DNA of 56,486 nucleotides from Candidatus Aphodenecus pullistercoris (GTDB lineage: Bacteria > Spirochaetota > Spirochaetia > Sphaerochaetales > Sphaerochaetaceae), in contig JADIMU010000012.1 in NCBI GenBank assembly GCA_017694495.1, forward strand, positions 1-56,486, read 5' to 3'. The translations under genes were made by a program, and so were the position numbers. The notes beneath the pieces are model-generated. The model was given only the letters and a program-made list of their open reading frames with translations, made no database searches and was not told the origin of the DNA. Within the stretch, counting starts at the first letter, position 1. Each line of letters opens with the position of its first letter. This document shows, piece after piece, positions 33,812-44,204 of this stretch.

Positions 33812-34636
33812 ATGGCATTGAAAACCTATAAACCCTATACTCCTGGCCTTCGCCAGAAGACTGTCCTCTCCTTCAGCGAGATCACAGCCACCAAGCCGGA
33901 GAAGAGCCTCACCAGGAAGCTCAACAAGAAGGCCGGCCGCGACACCTTCGGACGCATCTCCGTCCGCCGCAGAGGTGGTGGCCACAAGAGGGCCTACAGG
34001 ATCATCGACTTCAAGAGGAACAAGTATGGTGTCCCCGGAGTCGTCAAGACGATCGAGTACGATCCCAACAGGAGCGCCAACATCGCCCTCGTCTTCTATG
34101 CTGACGGCGAGAAGCGCTACATCATCGCTCCCAAGGGACTGAAGGTCGGCACCCAGATCATGGCTGGCAGCGGAGCTCCCCTGACGGTCGGCAACAGCCT
34201 TCCGCTCAAGGACATCCCGCTCGGTGTCACGGTCCACAACGTCGAGCTCACACTCGGCCGCGGCGGTCAGCTCGTCCGCTCCGCCGGTGTCGGTGCCACC
34301 GTCGTCGCCAAGGAAGGCGACTACGTCACCCTCCGCCTGCCTTCGGGCGAGATGAGGATGGTCTTCGCCCAGTGCTCCGCCACGATCGGCGAGCTCGGAA
34401 ACGAGGACCACATGAACGTCTCCCTCGGCAAGGCCGGTGCCGCCCGCCATCTTGGACGCAGGCCCAAGGTCCGCGGTGTCGCCATGAACCCGATCGACCA
34501 CCCGCATGGTGGTGGTGAGGGCAAGACCGCTGCCGGACGCCATCCTGTCACCCCGTGGGGCAAGCCGACCAAGGGTGCCAAGACCCGTTCCAAGAAGAAG
34601 CCTTCGGGCAGGTTCATCGTCAAGAAGCGCAAGTAG
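33812..34636 (+). CDS. rplB: 50S ribosomal protein L2
   Basis: This is a 274-residue L2, required for subunit joining and peptidyl transfer. It has the core [18 protein letters not shown] and the key histidine block [17 protein letters not shown], then the end [15 protein letters not shown]. Typical length for bacteria. AGGAGAAG precedes ATG 33812. Confidence 0.98.
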   Translation: MALKTYKPYTPGLRQKTVLSFSEITATKPEKSLTRKLNKKAGRDTFGRISVRRRGGGHKRAYRIIDFKRNKYGVPGVVKTIEYDPNRSANIALVFYADGEKRYIIAPKGLKVGTQIMAGSGAPLTVGNSLPLKDIPLGVTVHNVELTLGRGGQLVRSAGVGATVVAKEGDYVTLRLPSGEMRMVFAQCSATIGELGNEDHMNVSLGKAGAARHLGRRPKVRGVAMNPIDHPHGGGEGKTAAGRHPVTPWGKPTKGAKTRSKKKPSGRFIVKKRK

Positions 34637-34650
34637 GAGAGTTTGGACAA

Positions 34651-34923
34651 ATGTCAAGGTCAATAAAGAAGGGCCCCTTCGTGGACGACAGTCTGCTCAA
34701 GAGGGTCGAGAACGCAAACAAGTCTGGTCAGAAGCCTATGATCAAGACCTACTCCCGTAGCTCGATGATCATCCCTGACATGGTCGGTTTCACGATTTCC
34801 GTCTACAACGGAAAGACCTGGATTCCCGTCTATGTCACCGAGAACCTTGTTGGTCACAAGCTCGGCGAGTTCGCTCCCACCAGGATCTTCCGTGGCCACG
34901 CGTCAGATAAGAAAGGTAAGTAA
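34651..34923 (+). CDS. rpsS: 30S ribosomal protein S19
   Basis: This is a 90-residue S19 in the 30S head. It starts [20 protein letters not shown], contains [23 protein letters not shown], and ends with [22 protein letters not shown] 34651 follows the rplB stop by 14 bases, with GGAGAG upstream. Confidence 0.97.
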   Translation: MSRSIKKGPFVDDSLLKRVENANKSGQKPMIKTYSRSSMIIPDMVGFTISVYNGKTWIPVYVTENLVGHKLGEFAPTRIFRGHASDKKGK

Positions 34924-34933
34924 GGTATAGAAG

Positions 34934-35290
34934 ATGGAAACTAGGAAAGGTTATCAAGCAATTGCCAAGTATCTCATGGTTTCTCCTTCCAAGGTCCGCC
35001 CCGTCGCCAATCTGGTCAGGGGCAAGAGCTATCCGGAAGCCGTAGCCATCCTCGAGGCAATGCCGCAGAAGGGCGCCCGCCTCATTCTGAAAGTTCTCAA
35101 GTCCGCAGGTGCCAATGCCTTGTATGTCAACAGGAAGCTGGATGAGGATTCCCTCTATGTCTCAGCCCTCACTGTAGATGACGGTCCTCGCCTCAAGAGG
35201 GTCTGGGCACGTTCCCACGGAAAGCGCGACATCCTTCTCAAGAGGATGAGTCACATCACAGTCGTCGTAGACGAGAAGGTAGGTAGGTAA
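34934..35290 (+). CDS. rplV: 50S ribosomal protein L22
   Basis: This is a 118-residue L22 whose beta hairpin lines the exit tunnel. It starts with YQAIAKYLMVSPSKVRPVANLVRGK and ends with the loop RLKRVWARSHGKRDILLKRMSHITVVV. The hairpin segment (RVWARSHGKRDILLKR) is shorter in the Arg-Ala-rich tip than in E. coli. Its stop overlaps the rpsC start by one base (TAATG). Confidence 0.97.
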   Translation: METRKGYQAIAKYLMVSPSKVRPVANLVRGKSYPEAVAILEAMPQKGARLILKVLKSAGANALYVNRKLDEDSLYVSALTVDDGPRLKRVWARSHGKRDILLKRMSHITVVVDEKVGR

Positions 35291-36000
35291 TGGGACAGAA
35301 AGTCAATCCTATTGGACTCAGGCTTGGCATCAACAAGACCTGGAAGTCAAAGTGGTACGTCGATCCTAGGGACTATGTCGACACACTCCATGAGGACCTT
35401 GTCCTCCGCAAGAGCCTGCTTGCATGCCCCGAGGTCCAGAACGCCGACATCGCCGACGTCGAGATCATCCGCAAGCCCCAGCGCATCACCATGGTGATCG
35501 CCACGGCCCGCCCCGGCATCATCATCGGTGCCAAGGGTGCCAACGTCGAGAAGCTTGCCGAGAAGATGCAGAAGCTGACCGAGAAGAAGCTCCAGATCAA
35601 GATCAAGGAGATCAAGAAGCCCGAGGTCGACGCCCAGGTCATCAGCCAGAACGTCGCCAGGCAGATCGAGAACAGGGGTGCCTTCCGCCGCATCATGAAG
35701 AACAGCATCTCCCGTGCCATGGCAGGTGGTGCCCAGGGCATCAAGATCAAGCTCTCCGGCCGCCTTGGTGGTGCCGACATCGCCAGGAGCGAGTGGATGA
35801 AGGAGGGACGCGTTCCTCTCCACACCCTGCGCTCCGACATCGACTACGGATTCACGACCGCCAGGACCAGCTACGGCGCCATCGGTGTCAAGGTCTGGGT
35901 CTTCAACGGCGAGATCTACGCCCACGGAACCGCCGAGGAGGAGGGTGCCGGTGGAGTCGTCAGGAAGAAGCCTGCACAGGCTGACGCTACGAGGAGTTGA
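35290..36000 (+). CDS. rpsC: 30S ribosomal protein S3
   Basis: This is a 236-residue S3 of the mRNA entry channel. It starts [29 protein letters not shown]. The KH domain carries [19 protein letters not shown] (GxxG motif GAKG), followed by [60 protein letters not shown]. It overlaps rplV by one base. Confidence 0.98.
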   Translation: MGQKVNPIGLRLGINKTWKSKWYVDPRDYVDTLHEDLVLRKSLLACPEVQNADIADVEIIRKPQRITMVIATARPGIIIGAKGANVEKLAEKMQKLTEKKLQIKIKEIKKPEVDAQVISQNVARQIENRGAFRRIMKNSISRAMAGGAQGIKIKLSGRLGGADIARSEWMKEGRVPLHTLRSDIDYGFTTARTSYGAIGVKVWVFNGEIYAHGTAEEEGAGGVVRKKPAQADATRS

Positions 36001-36002
36001 GC

Positions 36003-36419
36003 ATGCTTAGTCCCAAGAGAATCAAATACAGAAAGAAGCAGCGTGGAACCCGTGACGCGGTCGCGCACCGCGGCAACACCCTGAGCTTCGGAGAGTATGG
36101 TCTGATGGCCACCGAGCCGAGGTGGATCACCAACCGCCAGATCGAGGCCGCCCGTGTCGCCATGACGCGCCACATCAAGAGGGGTGGAAAGGTCTGGATC
36201 CGCATCTTCCCCGACATGCCCTATACGAAGAAGCCGGCTGAGACCAGGCAGGGCAACGGAAAGGGTGCTCCCGAGGGTTGGGTCGCCGTCGTCAAGACCG
36301 GTGCCATCATGTTCGAGATGGGTGGTGTCGACGAGCAGCTTGCCCGCGAGGCTCTGACTCTGGCCGCATCCAAGCTCCCCATCAAGACGAAGTTCGTGTC
36401 CAGGGCTGTCCAGGAGTGA
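36003..36419 (+). CDS. rplP: 50S ribosomal protein L16
   Basis: This is a 138-residue L16 that contacts A-site tRNA. It starts [18 protein letters not shown] and contains [41 protein letters not shown] and [23 protein letters not shown]. Start ATG 36003 lies 2 bases after the rpsC stop, with GAGGAG inside the end of rpsC. Confidence 0.98.
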   Translation: MLSPKRIKYRKKQRGTRDAVAHRGNTLSFGEYGLMATEPRWITNRQIEAARVAMTRHIKRGGKVWIRIFPDMPYTKKPAETRQGNGKGAPEGWVAVVKTGAIMFEMGGVDEQLAREALTLAASKLPIKTKFVSRAVQE

Positions 36420-36423
36420 GAAG

Positions 36424-36633
36424 ATGAAGAAGAAAGCTATCAGTAAAATGTCCTACGCCGAGATGGTCGCCCAGCGCGACAAGCTCCGCAAGGATCTGTT
36501 GAACCTCAGGGTGGAGCAGGTGATGAGCCATCTCGACAATCCCCTCGCCCTCAGGACCACCAGAAGGGATATCGCAAGGCTGAACACCCTTATTCATGCC
36601 CAGGATATCGGCAACGCCAAGGCATCCAAGTAG
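36424..36633 (+). CDS. rpmC: 50S ribosomal protein L29
   Basis: This is a 69-residue two-helix L29 near the tunnel exit. It reads MKKKAISKMSYAEMVAQRDKLRKDLLNLR, then a second helix NPLALRTTRRDIARLNTLIHA. It has a few extra residues at both ends. The start lies 4 bases after rplP. Confidence 0.93.
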   Translation: MKKKAISKMSYAEMVAQRDKLRKDLLNLRVEQVMSHLDNPLALRTTRRDIARLNTLIHAQDIGNAKASK

Positions 36634-36644
36634 GGAGTTGGGAA

Positions 36645-36896
36645 ATGGAAGCTAGAAAGAAGACTTTTAACGGTATTGTAGTGAGCGACAAGATGGATAA
36701 GACCATCGTCGTCGAGGTTACCAATAGAACCCTGCACCCTCTCTACAAGAAGTACGTGAACAGTACCAAGAGGATCAAGGCCCATGACGAGAGGAATGAG
36801 GCCCATGTCGGAGACACCGTACGCGTCGTCGAGTGCCGCCATCTCAGCAAGGACAAGTGCTGGAGGCTGACACAGGTCGTCGAGAAGGCCCGCTAA
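36645..36896 (+). CDS. rpsQ: 30S ribosomal protein S17
   Basis: This is an 83-residue S17 (OB fold) that binds 16S helix 11. Motif GIVVSDKMDKTIVVEVTNRTLHPLYKKYVNSTKRIKAHDE, then VGDTVRVVECRHLSKDKCWRL. ATG 36645 follows rpmC by 11 bases. Confidence 0.97.
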   Translation: MEARKKTFNGIVVSDKMDKTIVVEVTNRTLHPLYKKYVNSTKRIKAHDERNEAHVGDTVRVVECRHLSKDKCWRLTQVVEKAR

Positions 36897-36908
36897 GGAG
36901 AGATTGTC

Positions 36909-37274
36909 ATGGTACAGATGCAGACTTATTTGAATGTTGCGGACAACAGTGGTGCCAAGCGCGTGCAGTGCATCAAGGTTCTTGGCGGCAGCCACAGGTA
37001 CGTCGCTTCCGTCGGTGACATCATCGTCGTCGCCGTCAAGGATGCCCTGCCCAATGGAGCCATCAAGAAGGGTGACGTCCTCAAGGCCGTCATCGTCCGT
37101 ACGAAGAAGGAATACCGCAGACCTGACGGTACCTATATCAGGTTCGATGACAACGCATGCGTTATCATCGATGCCAACAATAACCCCCGCGGCAAGCGCA
37201 TCTTCGGGCCCGTCGCCCGTGAGCTTCGTGACGGCTACATGAAGATCGTCTCGCTCGCACCGGAAGTGTTGTAG
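36909..37274 (+). CDS. rplN: 50S ribosomal protein L14
   Basis: This is a 121-residue L14 at the subunit interface. It contains [45 protein letters not shown] and the end [29 protein letters not shown] 36909 has AGGAG upstream; the ATG at 36918 is a possible shorter start. Confidence 0.97.
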   Translation: MVQMQTYLNVADNSGAKRVQCIKVLGGSHRYVASVGDIIVVAVKDALPNGAIKKGDVLKAVIVRTKKEYRRPDGTYIRFDDNACVIIDANNNPRGKRIFGPVARELRDGYMKIVSLAPEVL

Positions 37275-37281
37275 GAGAAGA

Positions 37282-37584
37282 ATGATGAGACTTAAGAAAA
37301 ACGACACGGTCAAGATCATTGCCGGCAAGGACAAGGGCAAGGTCGGAAAGATTGTGAAGATCGACCCCACCACGGAGCGCGTCATCGTCCAGGGCCTCAA
37401 CATGGTCAGCAAGACCCAGAAGCCCAAGACGCAGCAGGACAAGGGCGGCATCGTCCAGATCGAGGCCCCGCTCCATGTCTCCAACGTCGCACTCGTCAGC
37501 AAGGACAAGACGAGCAGGGTTGGTTACAAGTTCGAGAACGGAAAGAAGGTCCGTTACGCCAAGAAGACAGGTGAGGTGCTTTGA
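37282..37584 (+). CDS. rplX: 50S ribosomal protein L24
   Basis: This is a 100-residue L24 with the KOW motif [22 protein letters not shown] and the end [12 protein letters not shown]. It initiates 50S assembly with L3. Two tandem ATGs (37282, 37285) follow AGGAG; the second has better spacing. Confidence 0.96.
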   Translation: MMRLKKNDTVKIIAGKDKGKVGKIVKIDPTTERVIVQGLNMVSKTQKPKTQQDKGGIVQIEAPLHVSNVALVSKDKTSRVGYKFENGKKVRYAKKTGEVL

Positions 37585-37586
37585 CA

Positions 37587-38141
37587 ATGGCAGACAAGTT
37601 CGTACCCAATTTCAAGGTCAAGTACAACGAGAGCGTCGCTCCCGAGCTTCTCAAGGAGTTCGGATACAGTTCAAAGATGCAGGTTCCCCAGATCGAGAAG
37701 ATCGTCCTGTCCGTCGGCGTCGGCGAGGCCACGACCAACAAGAAGCTGCTTGACGCCGCAGCCAAGGAGCTCGAGCAGATCTCCGGCCAGCATGTCGTCA
37801 AGACCAAGGCCCGCAAGTCCATCGCCAACTTCAAGGTGAGGGAGGGCCAGGAGATCGGTGCCATGGTCACCCTGCGCGGCGACAACATGTGGTACTTCCT
37901 CGAGAGGCTGATCTGCATCGCTCTGCCCCGCGTCAAGGACTTCAGGGGAGTCAACCCCAACGCCTTCGACGGTCACGGCAACTACTCGCTGGGCATCACC
38001 GAGCAGATCATCTTCCCGGAGATCGACTACGACAAGATTGAGCGCGTCAGCGGCCTGAACGTCGCAATCGTCACCTCCGCACGCACTGACGAGGAGGCAT
38101 TCGCCCTGCTCAAGAAGATGGGCATGCCCTTCGCAAAGTAA
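37587..38141 (+). CDS. rplE: 50S ribosomal protein L5
   Basis: This is a 184-residue L5 that binds 5S rRNA. Segments [58 protein letters not shown] and [18 protein letters not shown] are typical. ATG 37587 follows the rplX stop by 2 bases; a TTG two codons earlier is in frame but unlikely. Confidence 0.98.
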   Translation: MADKFVPNFKVKYNESVAPELLKEFGYSSKMQVPQIEKIVLSVGVGEATTNKKLLDAAAKELEQISGQHVVKTKARKSIANFKVREGQEIGAMVTLRGDNMWYFLERLICIALPRVKDFRGVNPNAFDGHGNYSLGITEQIIFPEIDYDKIERVSGLNVAIVTSARTDEEAFALLKKMGMPFAK

Positions 38142-38153
38142 GGAGTCGAGAAC

Positions 38154-38339
38154 ATGGCAAAGAAATCTTTGATTATCAAGAGCAAGAGGGAGCCCAAGTT
38201 CTCCACTCGCCGCTATAACAGGTGCAGGATCTGCGGACGCCCCCGTGGATATATGCGCAAGTTTGACATGTGCAGGGTTTGCTTCCGCAAACTCGCAAGC
38301 GAAGGCCAGATCCCTGGCGTCACCAAGTCGAGCTGGTAG
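38154..38339 (+). CDS. rpsN: 30S ribosomal protein S14, zinc-binding type
   Basis: This is a 61-residue S14 of the short zinc-containing type (type Z). Both CxxC pairs are intact (RCRICGR and MCRVCFRK), and the end is [15 protein letters not shown]. The 61-residue form differs from the 101-residue zinc-free form of E. coli. It lies between rplE and rpsH as usual. Confidence 0.97.
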   Translation: MAKKSLIIKSKREPKFSTRRYNRCRICGRPRGYMRKFDMCRVCFRKLASEGQIPGVTKSSW

Positions 38340-38349
38340 GAGTTGAGCT

Positions 38350-38748
38350 ATGGCAGTTAGTGATCCCATTGCAGATATGCTGACTAAGATCAGGAATGCT
38401 AGTCAGGCAAGGCATGAGAAGGTGGACGTGTCCACCAGCAACATGAAGCTCCAGATTGTCAAGATCATGAAGAACGAGGGCTTCATCAAGAACTTCAAGA
38501 AGGTCCAGAAGGACAACCTGTCCTTCATCCGCATCTACCTCAAGTACGATGAGTCCGAGACCCCCGTCATCCACGGACTGGAGCGCATCTCCACTCCCGG
38601 CCGCCGTGTCTACAGCGGCTACAAGGATATGCCCAGGGTCTACAACGGCTACGGCGTTGTGGTAGTCTCTTCTTCCTCTGGTGTCATCACCGGCAGGAAG
38701 GCGGCCGAGAACAAGGTCGGCGGAGAGCTGATCTGCACGATCTGGTAA
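38350..38748 (+). CDS. rpsH: 30S ribosomal protein S8
   Basis: This is a 132-residue S8, a primary 16S binder and in E. coli the repressor of the spc operon. It starts [24 protein letters not shown] and ends with the conserved [36 protein letters not shown] precedes ATG 38350. Confidence 0.98.
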   Translation: MAVSDPIADMLTKIRNASQARHEKVDVSTSNMKLQIVKIMKNEGFIKNFKKVQKDNLSFIRIYLKYDESETPVIHGLERISTPGRRVYSGYKDMPRVYNGYGVVVVSSSSGVITGRKAAENKVGGELICTIW

Positions 38749-38758
38749 GGAGGGCTGC

Positions 38759-39298
38759 ATGTCACGTATCGGAAAATTGCCTGTCGCCATCCCGGCAGGC
38801 GTGAAGGTGTCGGTCGCCGACAACGTCATCACCGTCACCGGCGCCAAGGGTACTCTGACCCAGTCCTACAAGGGTGATATCGACATCGCCGTCAAGGACA
38901 ACGAGGTCATCGTCACCAGGCGCAACGACGAGATGGAGAACAGGAGCTACCACGGCCTGTACAGGCAGCTGATCCACAACATGATCGTCGGTGTCAGCCA
39001 GGGCTTCTCCAAGTCCCTCCTGATCAACGGCGTCGGTTACAAGGCTGAGCTCAAGGACAACATCCTGACGCTCTCCCTCGGCTATTCGACGATCATCGAC
39101 TACATCGTTCCCGAGGGCATCAGCGCGGCCGTCGACGGCAACAAGGTCACCATCTCCGGCATCAGCAAGGAGAGGGTAGGCCAGGTCTGCGCCGAGATCC
39201 GCAGCCTGAGGGGCCCCGAGCCTTACAAGGGCAAGGGCATCAAGTATGAGACCGAGACGATCCGCCGCAAGGTCGGCAAGTCCGGTGGCAAGAAATAA
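38759..39298 (+). CDS. rplF: 50S ribosomal protein L6
   Basis: This is a 179-residue L6 with two similar domains. It starts [33 protein letters not shown] and carries the C-terminal rRNA-binding block [34 protein letters not shown] precedes the ATG. Confidence 0.98.
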   Translation: MSRIGKLPVAIPAGVKVSVADNVITVTGAKGTLTQSYKGDIDIAVKDNEVIVTRRNDEMENRSYHGLYRQLIHNMIVGVSQGFSKSLLINGVGYKAELKDNILTLSLGYSTIIDYIVPEGISAAVDGNKVTISGISKERVGQVCAEIRSLRGPEPYKGKGIKYETETIRRKVGKSGGKK

Positions 39299-39309
39299 GG
39301 GGTAGCGAT

Positions 39310-39669
39310 ATGAACAGAATCGTCGAGAAGAACCGCAAGCTCGCACGCCGCAAGGCCCATATCAGGAAGAGGGTCTCTGGTACTCCCGAGAGGCCCAGGA
39401 TGACCGTCTTCAGGAGCAACATGCACATGTATGTCCAGGTCATCGACGACACCGTGGGCAGGACTCTGGTCAGCGCCTCCACCGTCGAGGCCGACCTCAA
39501 GGGCCTGAAGAACTGTGTCGCCGATGCCGCCAAGCTCGGAGAGACTGTCGGCAAGAGGTGCCTGGAGAAGAACATCCAGGCCGTCGTCTTCGACCGCAAC
39601 GGCTACATCTACCACGGCATCGTCAAGGCCATCGCCGATGGAGCCCGCTCTGCCGGTGTCAAGTTCTAA
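39310..39669 (+). CDS. rplR: 50S ribosomal protein L18
   Basis: This is a 119-residue L18 that binds 5S rRNA together with L5. It contains [35 protein letters not shown] and the end [29 protein letters not shown] 39310 is 11 bases after rplF. Confidence 0.97.
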   Translation: MNRIVEKNRKLARRKAHIRKRVSGTPERPRMTVFRSNMHMYVQVIDDTVGRTLVSASTVEADLKGLKNCVADAAKLGETVGKRCLEKNIQAVVFDRNGYIYHGIVKAIADGARSAGVKF

Positions 39670-39679
39670 GGGGTTTGTC

Positions 39680-40198
39680 ATGGAAAGGAATAGAGATAAG
39701 GAAGTCAGGGACCGGGAGAAGGACGCCTACATCGAGAAGCTGATCAAGATCAACCGCGTCACCAAGGTCGTCAAGGGCGGCAAGAACATGTCGTTCTCCG
39801 CACTGGTCGTCGTCGGCGACGGAAAGGGCAAGGTCGGCTACGGCTTCGGCAAGGCCAACGACGTCTCCGACGCCATCCGCAAGGCCACCGAGAAGGCCAA
39901 GGCCCATATGATCACAGTTCCCATGAAGGGTGCCACCATCCCTCATGAGAAGCTGGGTCAGTACAAGAGCGCCAGCGTCCTGGTCCGCCCGGCCGTTCCC
40001 GGAACGGGCGTCATCGCCGGCGGTGCCGTCAAGGCTGTCGCCGACGCTGCGGGCATCAAGGACATGCTCTCCAAGAGCCTGGGTTCCAAGAACAGCATCA
40101 ACACGGTCAAGGCCACCTTCAACGCGTTCGAGAACCTCTTCGACGCCAAGGCTCTGGCCAGGAGCAGGGGCAAGTCCCTCAAGGAAATGTGGGGTTGA
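39680..40198 (+). CDS. rpsE: 30S ribosomal protein S5
   Basis: This is a 172-residue S5. The dsRNA-binding domain reads [38 protein letters not shown], followed by [40 protein letters not shown]. It helps decoding fidelity with S4 and S12. ATG 39680 is supported by the GGGGTT-type spacing after rplR. Confidence 0.97.
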   Translation: MERNRDKEVRDREKDAYIEKLIKINRVTKVVKGGKNMSFSALVVVGDGKGKVGYGFGKANDVSDAIRKATEKAKAHMITVPMKGATIPHEKLGQYKSASVLVRPAVPGTGVIAGGAVKAVADAAGIKDMLSKSLGSKNSINTVKATFNAFENLFDAKALARSRGKSLKEMWG

Positions 40199-40200
40199 TT

Positions 40201-40386
40201 ATGGCAGAGAAGAACATTAGAATCACACTGGTCCGCTCGGTAGCCGGATCCCTTCCCAAGCAGAGGGCGACGATCAAGGCCCTTGGCCTGGGCAAGATGC
40301 ACAGCTCTGTTGTCCACGCTGCGACACCTGCCACTCTTGGCATGGTCCGCGTGGTCGCTCACATGGTCAAGGTCGAGGAGATTTAA
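40201..40386 (+). CDS. rpmD: 50S ribosomal protein L30
   Basis: This is a 61-residue L30 with IRITLVRSVAGSLPKQRATIKALGLGKM and the short C-terminal helix-strand. It starts 2 bases after the rpsE stop and ends one base before rplO. Only some bacteria retain L30; here it is kept. Confidence 0.93.
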   Translation: MAEKNIRITLVRSVAGSLPKQRATIKALGLGKMHSSVVHAATPATLGMVRVVAHMVKVEEI

Positions 40387-40387
40387 G

Positions 40388-40819
40388 ATGGCACAGATAA
40401 ATGCACCCTACGGTGCCAACAGGAAGAAGACCATCGTGGGTCGTGGCGCGTCCAGCAAGGGACGTGCCTGCGGCCGTGGTCATGACGGTCAGAACAGCCG
40501 CTCCGGCGGTGGCGTCCGCCTCGGGTTCGAGGGCGGACAGATGCCCCTGTACAGGCGCATCGCCCGCCGCGGTTTCTCCAACTGCCCCTTCAAGGTCACC
40601 TACGAGGCTGTCAGCCTCTCCAGGCTTGACGAGCTCTTCGCCGACGGCGAGGCTGTCACGCTCGAGGCCCTCAAGGCCAAGGGAGTGGTGAAGGGCAAGG
40701 ATGTCCAGGTCAAGGTCCTCAACAACGGTGAGGTCACGAGGAAACTCAACCTGGAGGGCATCAAGGTCTCCGCGGCCGCCAAGGAGGCGATCGAGAAGGC
40801 TGGCGGCTCCGTCAAGTAA
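40388..40819 (+). CDS. rplO: 50S ribosomal protein L15
   Basis: This is a 143-residue L15 with the Gly/Arg-rich N-terminal tail KKTIVGRGASSKGRACGRGHDGQNSRSGGGVRLGFEGGQMPLYRRIARRGFSN, and the C-terminal domain ending AKEAIEKAGGSVK. ATG 40388 lies one base after rpmD. Confidence 0.97.
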   Translation: MAQINAPYGANRKKTIVGRGASSKGRACGRGHDGQNSRSGGGVRLGFEGGQMPLYRRIARRGFSNCPFKVTYEAVSLSRLDELFADGEAVTLEALKAKGVVKGKDVQVKVLNNGEVTRKLNLEGIKVSAAAKEAIEKAGGSVK

Positions 40820-40834
40820 AAAGGAAAGGATCCC

Positions 40835-42151
40835 ATGTCAAACTCGCTTGTGGATATGATGAGGATGAAGGACGTCCGGAAGAAGGTCCTGGTGACGATC
40901 GGCTTGCTCATTGTGAGCCGCATCGGCACCGTCGTACCCATTCCGGGCATCGATCCTGGCATCCTCGAGGCCTATTTCATGTCTGCCTCGCAGAGCACGT
41001 CGATAGGCTTCACCGAATACCTGAACTTCTTCTCAGGTGGCGCTTTCAGCAACTTCAGCCTCTTCATGCTGGGTGTCATGCCTTACATCAGCACCCAGAT
41101 CATCGTGCAGCTGCTGATGCTCGTCGTGCCTTCCCTCAAGAAGCTCGCGCAGGATCCGCACGGAAGCAAGAAGATCCAGCAGTACACCCGCCTCGGCACG
41201 ATTGTGGTCTGTCTGATCCAGTCGCTGGCCGCCGCGATGTACGCGCGCACCATTCCTGAGGCTATCGTAATGAACAATGTGGCCTTCACGCTCGTCGCGA
41301 TGGTCACAGTCACGGCAGGTTCGATGTTCCTCGTCTGGCTGGGAGACAAGATCACCCAGTACGGCGTGGGCAACGGCATCTCCCTGCTGATCTTCGCCGG
41401 AATCGTCGCCAGGATGCCCAGCGCATTCTCGACCCTCATCTCCTCCATCGCCAGCGGCTCTCTGAACTGGATCGCCGTCGTCGTGGTCATCGTGATGTAC
41501 GTCTTCGTCGTCATCATGGTCGTCTACGAGGAGAAGGGCATGAGGAAGATTCCCGTGAAGTACGCAAAGCGCGTCGTCGGCAACAAGATGTACCAGGGTG
41601 GATCGAACTACATCCCCTTCAAGATCAACCCCTCGGGAGTCATCCCCGTCATCTTCGCCTCCGCGCTGCTCACGTTCCCGCTCCAGATCGCAACCTCGCT
41701 GGCTCCCAATGTCGGCTGGCTGAACTCTGTGGCGAACTTCCTCAATCCTCAGGGTGCCCCCTATCTGATTATCTACACCCTGTTGATCATAGGTTTTGCA
41801 TTCTTCTATACGCAGGTCAGCCTGAATCCTGACGAGATCGCGAAGAACATCAGGGACAACGGCGGTACGATTCCCCAGTGCAGCAATGACAACATGGAGA
41901 AGTACCTGAGGAAGGTCCTCAACAGGATCGTCCTCCCCGGATCCCTCTTCCTCGCCTTCATCGCCCTGATTCCTACGCTGATCCAGAAGCTCTTCAGCTT
42001 CCCGGCCGATGTCGCAATGCTCTTCGGCGGCACCTCGCTGATCATCATGGTCGGCGTCTGCCTCGAGACGGTGCGCCAGCTCGACTCGCTGATGAAGATG
42101 CATCACCATGACGGTTTTATGACCACTGGTCGTAAGATCAAGAAAATCTGA
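40835..42151 (+). CDS. secY: preprotein translocase subunit SecY
   Basis: This is a 438-residue SecY with ten TM helices. Landmarks are [25 protein letters not shown] at the start, [57 protein letters not shown], and the last cytoplasmic loop [19 protein letters not shown] with a final tail RKIKKI. It forms the channel with SecE encoded at 9221. AAAGGAAAGGAT precedes ATG 40835. It sits between rplO and rpmJ as usual. Confidence 0.98.
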   Translation: MSNSLVDMMRMKDVRKKVLVTIGLLIVSRIGTVVPIPGIDPGILEAYFMSASQSTSIGFTEYLNFFSGGAFSNFSLFMLGVMPYISTQIIVQLLMLVVPSLKKLAQDPHGSKKIQQYTRLGTIVVCLIQSLAAAMYARTIPEAIVMNNVAFTLVAMVTVTAGSMFLVWLGDKITQYGVGNGISLLIFAGIVARMPSAFSTLISSIASGSLNWIAVVVVIVMYVFVVIMVVYEEKGMRKIPVKYAKRVVGNKMYQGGSNYIPFKINPSGVIPVIFASALLTFPLQIATSLAPNVGWLNSVANFLNPQGAPYLIIYTLLIIGFAFFYTQVSLNPDEIAKNIRDNGGTIPQCSNDNMEKYLRKVLNRIVLPGSLFLAFIALIPTLIQKLFSFPADVAMLFGGTSLIIMVGVCLETVRQLDSLMKMHHHDGFMTTGRKIKKI

Positions 42152-42165
42152 ATGGAGTTTTTACT

Positions 42166-42279
42166 ATGAAGGTAAGAGCAAGTGTCAAACCGATTTGCGA
42201 CAAGTGCAAGGTCATCAGGCGCGCAGGAGTTGTACGCATCGTCTGTGAGAACCCCAAGCACAAGCAGAGACAGAAATAA
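42166..42279 (+). CDS. rpmJ: 50S ribosomal protein L36, zinc-binding type
   Basis: This is a 37-residue L36 ([19 protein letters not shown]...). The zinc ligands are three Cys (CDKC and CEN) and a His (PKHKQRQ). It is the standard form between secY and rpsM. The gene is too short for most length cut-offs, but sequence and position are clear. GGAG lies 10 bases before ATG 42166. Confidence 0.97.
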   Translation: MKVRASVKPICDKCKVIRRAGVVRIVCENPKHKQRQK

Positions 42280-42298
42280 CCAGGAGGCCTGAGAAAGT

Positions 42299-42664
42299 AT
42301 GGCACGTATCGCAGGTGTCGACCTGCCCAACAAGGCGGTCAAGATTGCCCTGACTTACATCTATGGAATCGGCAGGACTTCCGCCGAGGAGATCTGCAGG
42401 AAGACGAACATCGACCCCGAGGTGAGGATCAACACCCTCGGCGCCGACGACATCGCCCTCCTCAGGAAGGTCATCGAAGAGGAGTACAAGATCGAGGGAC
42501 ACCTCCGCACCGAGGTCGCCCTGAACATCAAGCGCCTGATGGACATCGGCTGCTACCGCGGCCTGAGGCACAGGAAGGGACTCCCCGTGCGCGGACAGAG
42601 GACGAAGACCAACGCCCGCACGCGCAAGGGCAAGAAGAAGACCGTCGCAGGAAAGAAGAAATAA
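42299..42664 (+). CDS. rpsM: 30S ribosomal protein S13
   Basis: This is a 121-residue S13 of the 30S head. It starts [38 protein letters not shown] and ends with the basic tail [32 protein letters not shown]. The tail reaches the P-site tRNA. CAGGAGG precedes it. Confidence 0.98.
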   Translation: MARIAGVDLPNKAVKIALTYIYGIGRTSAEEICRKTNIDPEVRINTLGADDIALLRKVIEEEYKIEGHLRTEVALNIKRLMDIGCYRGLRHRKGLPVRGQRTKTNARTRKGKKKTVAGKKK

Positions 42665-42680
42665 GGGGCAGGTGTAAGAT

Positions 42681-43058
42681 ATGGCTACAGTAAAACGCAA
42701 AGTCAAGAAGACTGTTCTTGAGGGCAATGTCTACATCCAGGCAACCTTCAACAACACGATCATCACCGTGACCGACCTCGCCGGCAACGCCCTCAGCTGG
42801 GCCAGCGCCGGTGGACTGGGCTTCAGGGGCGCCAAGAAGAGCACTCCCTACGCCGCCCAGACCACTTGTGAGACGGCTGCGAAGAAGGCTATGGACTACG
42901 GTCTCAAGACGGTCAACGTCTACGTGAAGGGACCCGGTGTCGGCCGCGAGAGCGCCATCAGGGTGCTCGGTGTCCTCGGACTCAAGGTCCGCACCATCCG
43001 CGACGTCACCCCCATCCCCCACAACGGCTGCCGCCCCCGCAAGACCCGCCGTGTCTGA
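42681..43058 (+). CDS. rpsK: 30S ribosomal protein S11
   Basis: This is a 125-residue S11 of the 30S platform. Segments [46 protein letters not shown] and [44 protein letters not shown] are typical. In most bacteria rpsD follows; here rpoA follows after 87 bases. Confidence 0.98.
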   Translation: MATVKRKVKKTVLEGNVYIQATFNNTIITVTDLAGNALSWASAGGLGFRGAKKSTPYAAQTTCETAAKKAMDYGLKTVNVYVKGPGVGRESAIRVLGVLGLKVRTIRDVTPIPHNGCRPRKTRRV

Positions 43059-43067
43059 TGAAACTGA

Positions 43068-43119
43068 GGGACAGGTCGACCTGTCCCGAGGTCAGTCAGG
43101 AAAAGCGTTCGTCGAACGC
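43068..43119 (+). promoter_or_regulatory. twin palindromic hairpins between rpsK and rpoA
   Basis: GGGACAGGTCGACCTGTCCC at 43068-43087 is a perfect 20-base palindrome. It is followed by GCGTTCG/CGAACGC at 43105-43119. They fill the place where rpsD usually lies. No T-run follows, so they are likely processing or regulatory structures. Confidence 0.5.
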
Positions 43120-43145
43120 CGCAATTAGACTAATAAGGAGTAATC

Positions 43146-44204
43146 ATGGCACGAAAGAACCTTCTTAAAGGCTTCAAGAAGCCCACGGGCATCACATACG
43201 ACCACAGCGTATCCGACCCCAAGTACGGCAAGTTCATCGCCTATCCCTTTGAGAGGGGCTTTGGAACCACCGTCGGAAACACGCTCCGCCGTGTGCTCCT
43301 GTCCTCGATCCAGGGCTATGCCGTGACTGCCGTGCAGTTCACGACATTCGCCGCCACCGAGGGCCGTGAGCCTCATACGGTCACGAGCGAGTACGAGTCC
43401 ATCCCCGGCGTCCGCGAGGACATCGCCGACATCATCGCGGCCCTCAAGAAGCTGGAGATCCAGATGCCTGAGGACAGCGAGGGTACGACCCTCACGATCA
43501 GCTGCCAGGGACCCGGCATCGTCACCGGAAAGGACCTCGAGAGGGATACTGTCACGATCATGAATCCCGAGCTCGAGATCTTCACGATGATGGATGACTG
43601 CGACCTCGAGATGGTCGTCGAGATCAGCCTTGGCCGTGGCTATGTCCCCTCCGAGATCAACGAGAAGTACGTCGAGGAGCCGGGCGTCATCGCGGTCGAT
43701 GCCTTCTTCTCTCCCGTCAAGAAGGTCAAGTACTCCATCGAGCCCACCAGGGTCGGACAGAGGAACGACTACGACAAGCTCATACTCGAAGTCACGACAG
43801 ATGGCACCATCTCTCCTGAGAATGCCCTCGCACAGGCTGCGAAGATCATCAAGGAGCACTTCACCATCTTCATCAACTTCGATGAGAGCCAGGTTTCCAA
43901 CAGCGAGGATGTCGACGAGGAGGAGGCCAGGATCCGCAAGCTCCTCGACACTTCCGTCGAGGAGCTCGAGCTGACCGTCAGGTCCTCCAACTGCCTCAAG
44001 AACGCCAACATCCGCACCATCGGAGATCTCACGAAGAAGACTGAGGACGAGATCGCCAAGACGAGGAATTTCGGAAAGAAGAGCCTTTCCGAGATCAAGG
44101 AGAAGCTCAAGGAGTGGAACCTCTCGCTCGGCATGACCGACTACAGTGTCTTGAAGAACGCTATAAAAGTTCCAGAATCAAAGGAAGAGAAGAATGAAGC
44201 ATAG
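43146..44204 (+). CDS. rpoA: DNA-directed RNA polymerase subunit alpha
   Basis: This is a 352-residue alpha subunit. The N-terminal domain has [36 protein letters not shown] and [49 protein letters not shown]. The acidic linker ([13 protein letters not shown]) joins the C-terminal domain [51 protein letters not shown], with the UP-element Arg replaced by Lys/Asn at some positions. It overlaps rplQ by 11 bases. The ribosome site is AAGGAG. Confidence 0.98.
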   Translation: MARKNLLKGFKKPTGITYDHSVSDPKYGKFIAYPFERGFGTTVGNTLRRVLLSSIQGYAVTAVQFTTFAATEGREPHTVTSEYESIPGVREDIADIIAALKKLEIQMPEDSEGTTLTISCQGPGIVTGKDLERDTVTIMNPELEIFTMMDDCDLEMVVEISLGRGYVPSEINEKYVEEPGVIAVDAFFSPVKKVKYSIEPTRVGQRNDYDKLILEVTTDGTISPENALAQAAKIIKEHFTIFINFDESQVSNSEDVDEEEARIRKLLDTSVEELELTVRSSNCLKNANIRTIGDLTKKTEDEIAKTRNFGKKSLSEIKEKLKEWNLSLGMTDYSVLKNAIKVPESKEEKNEA

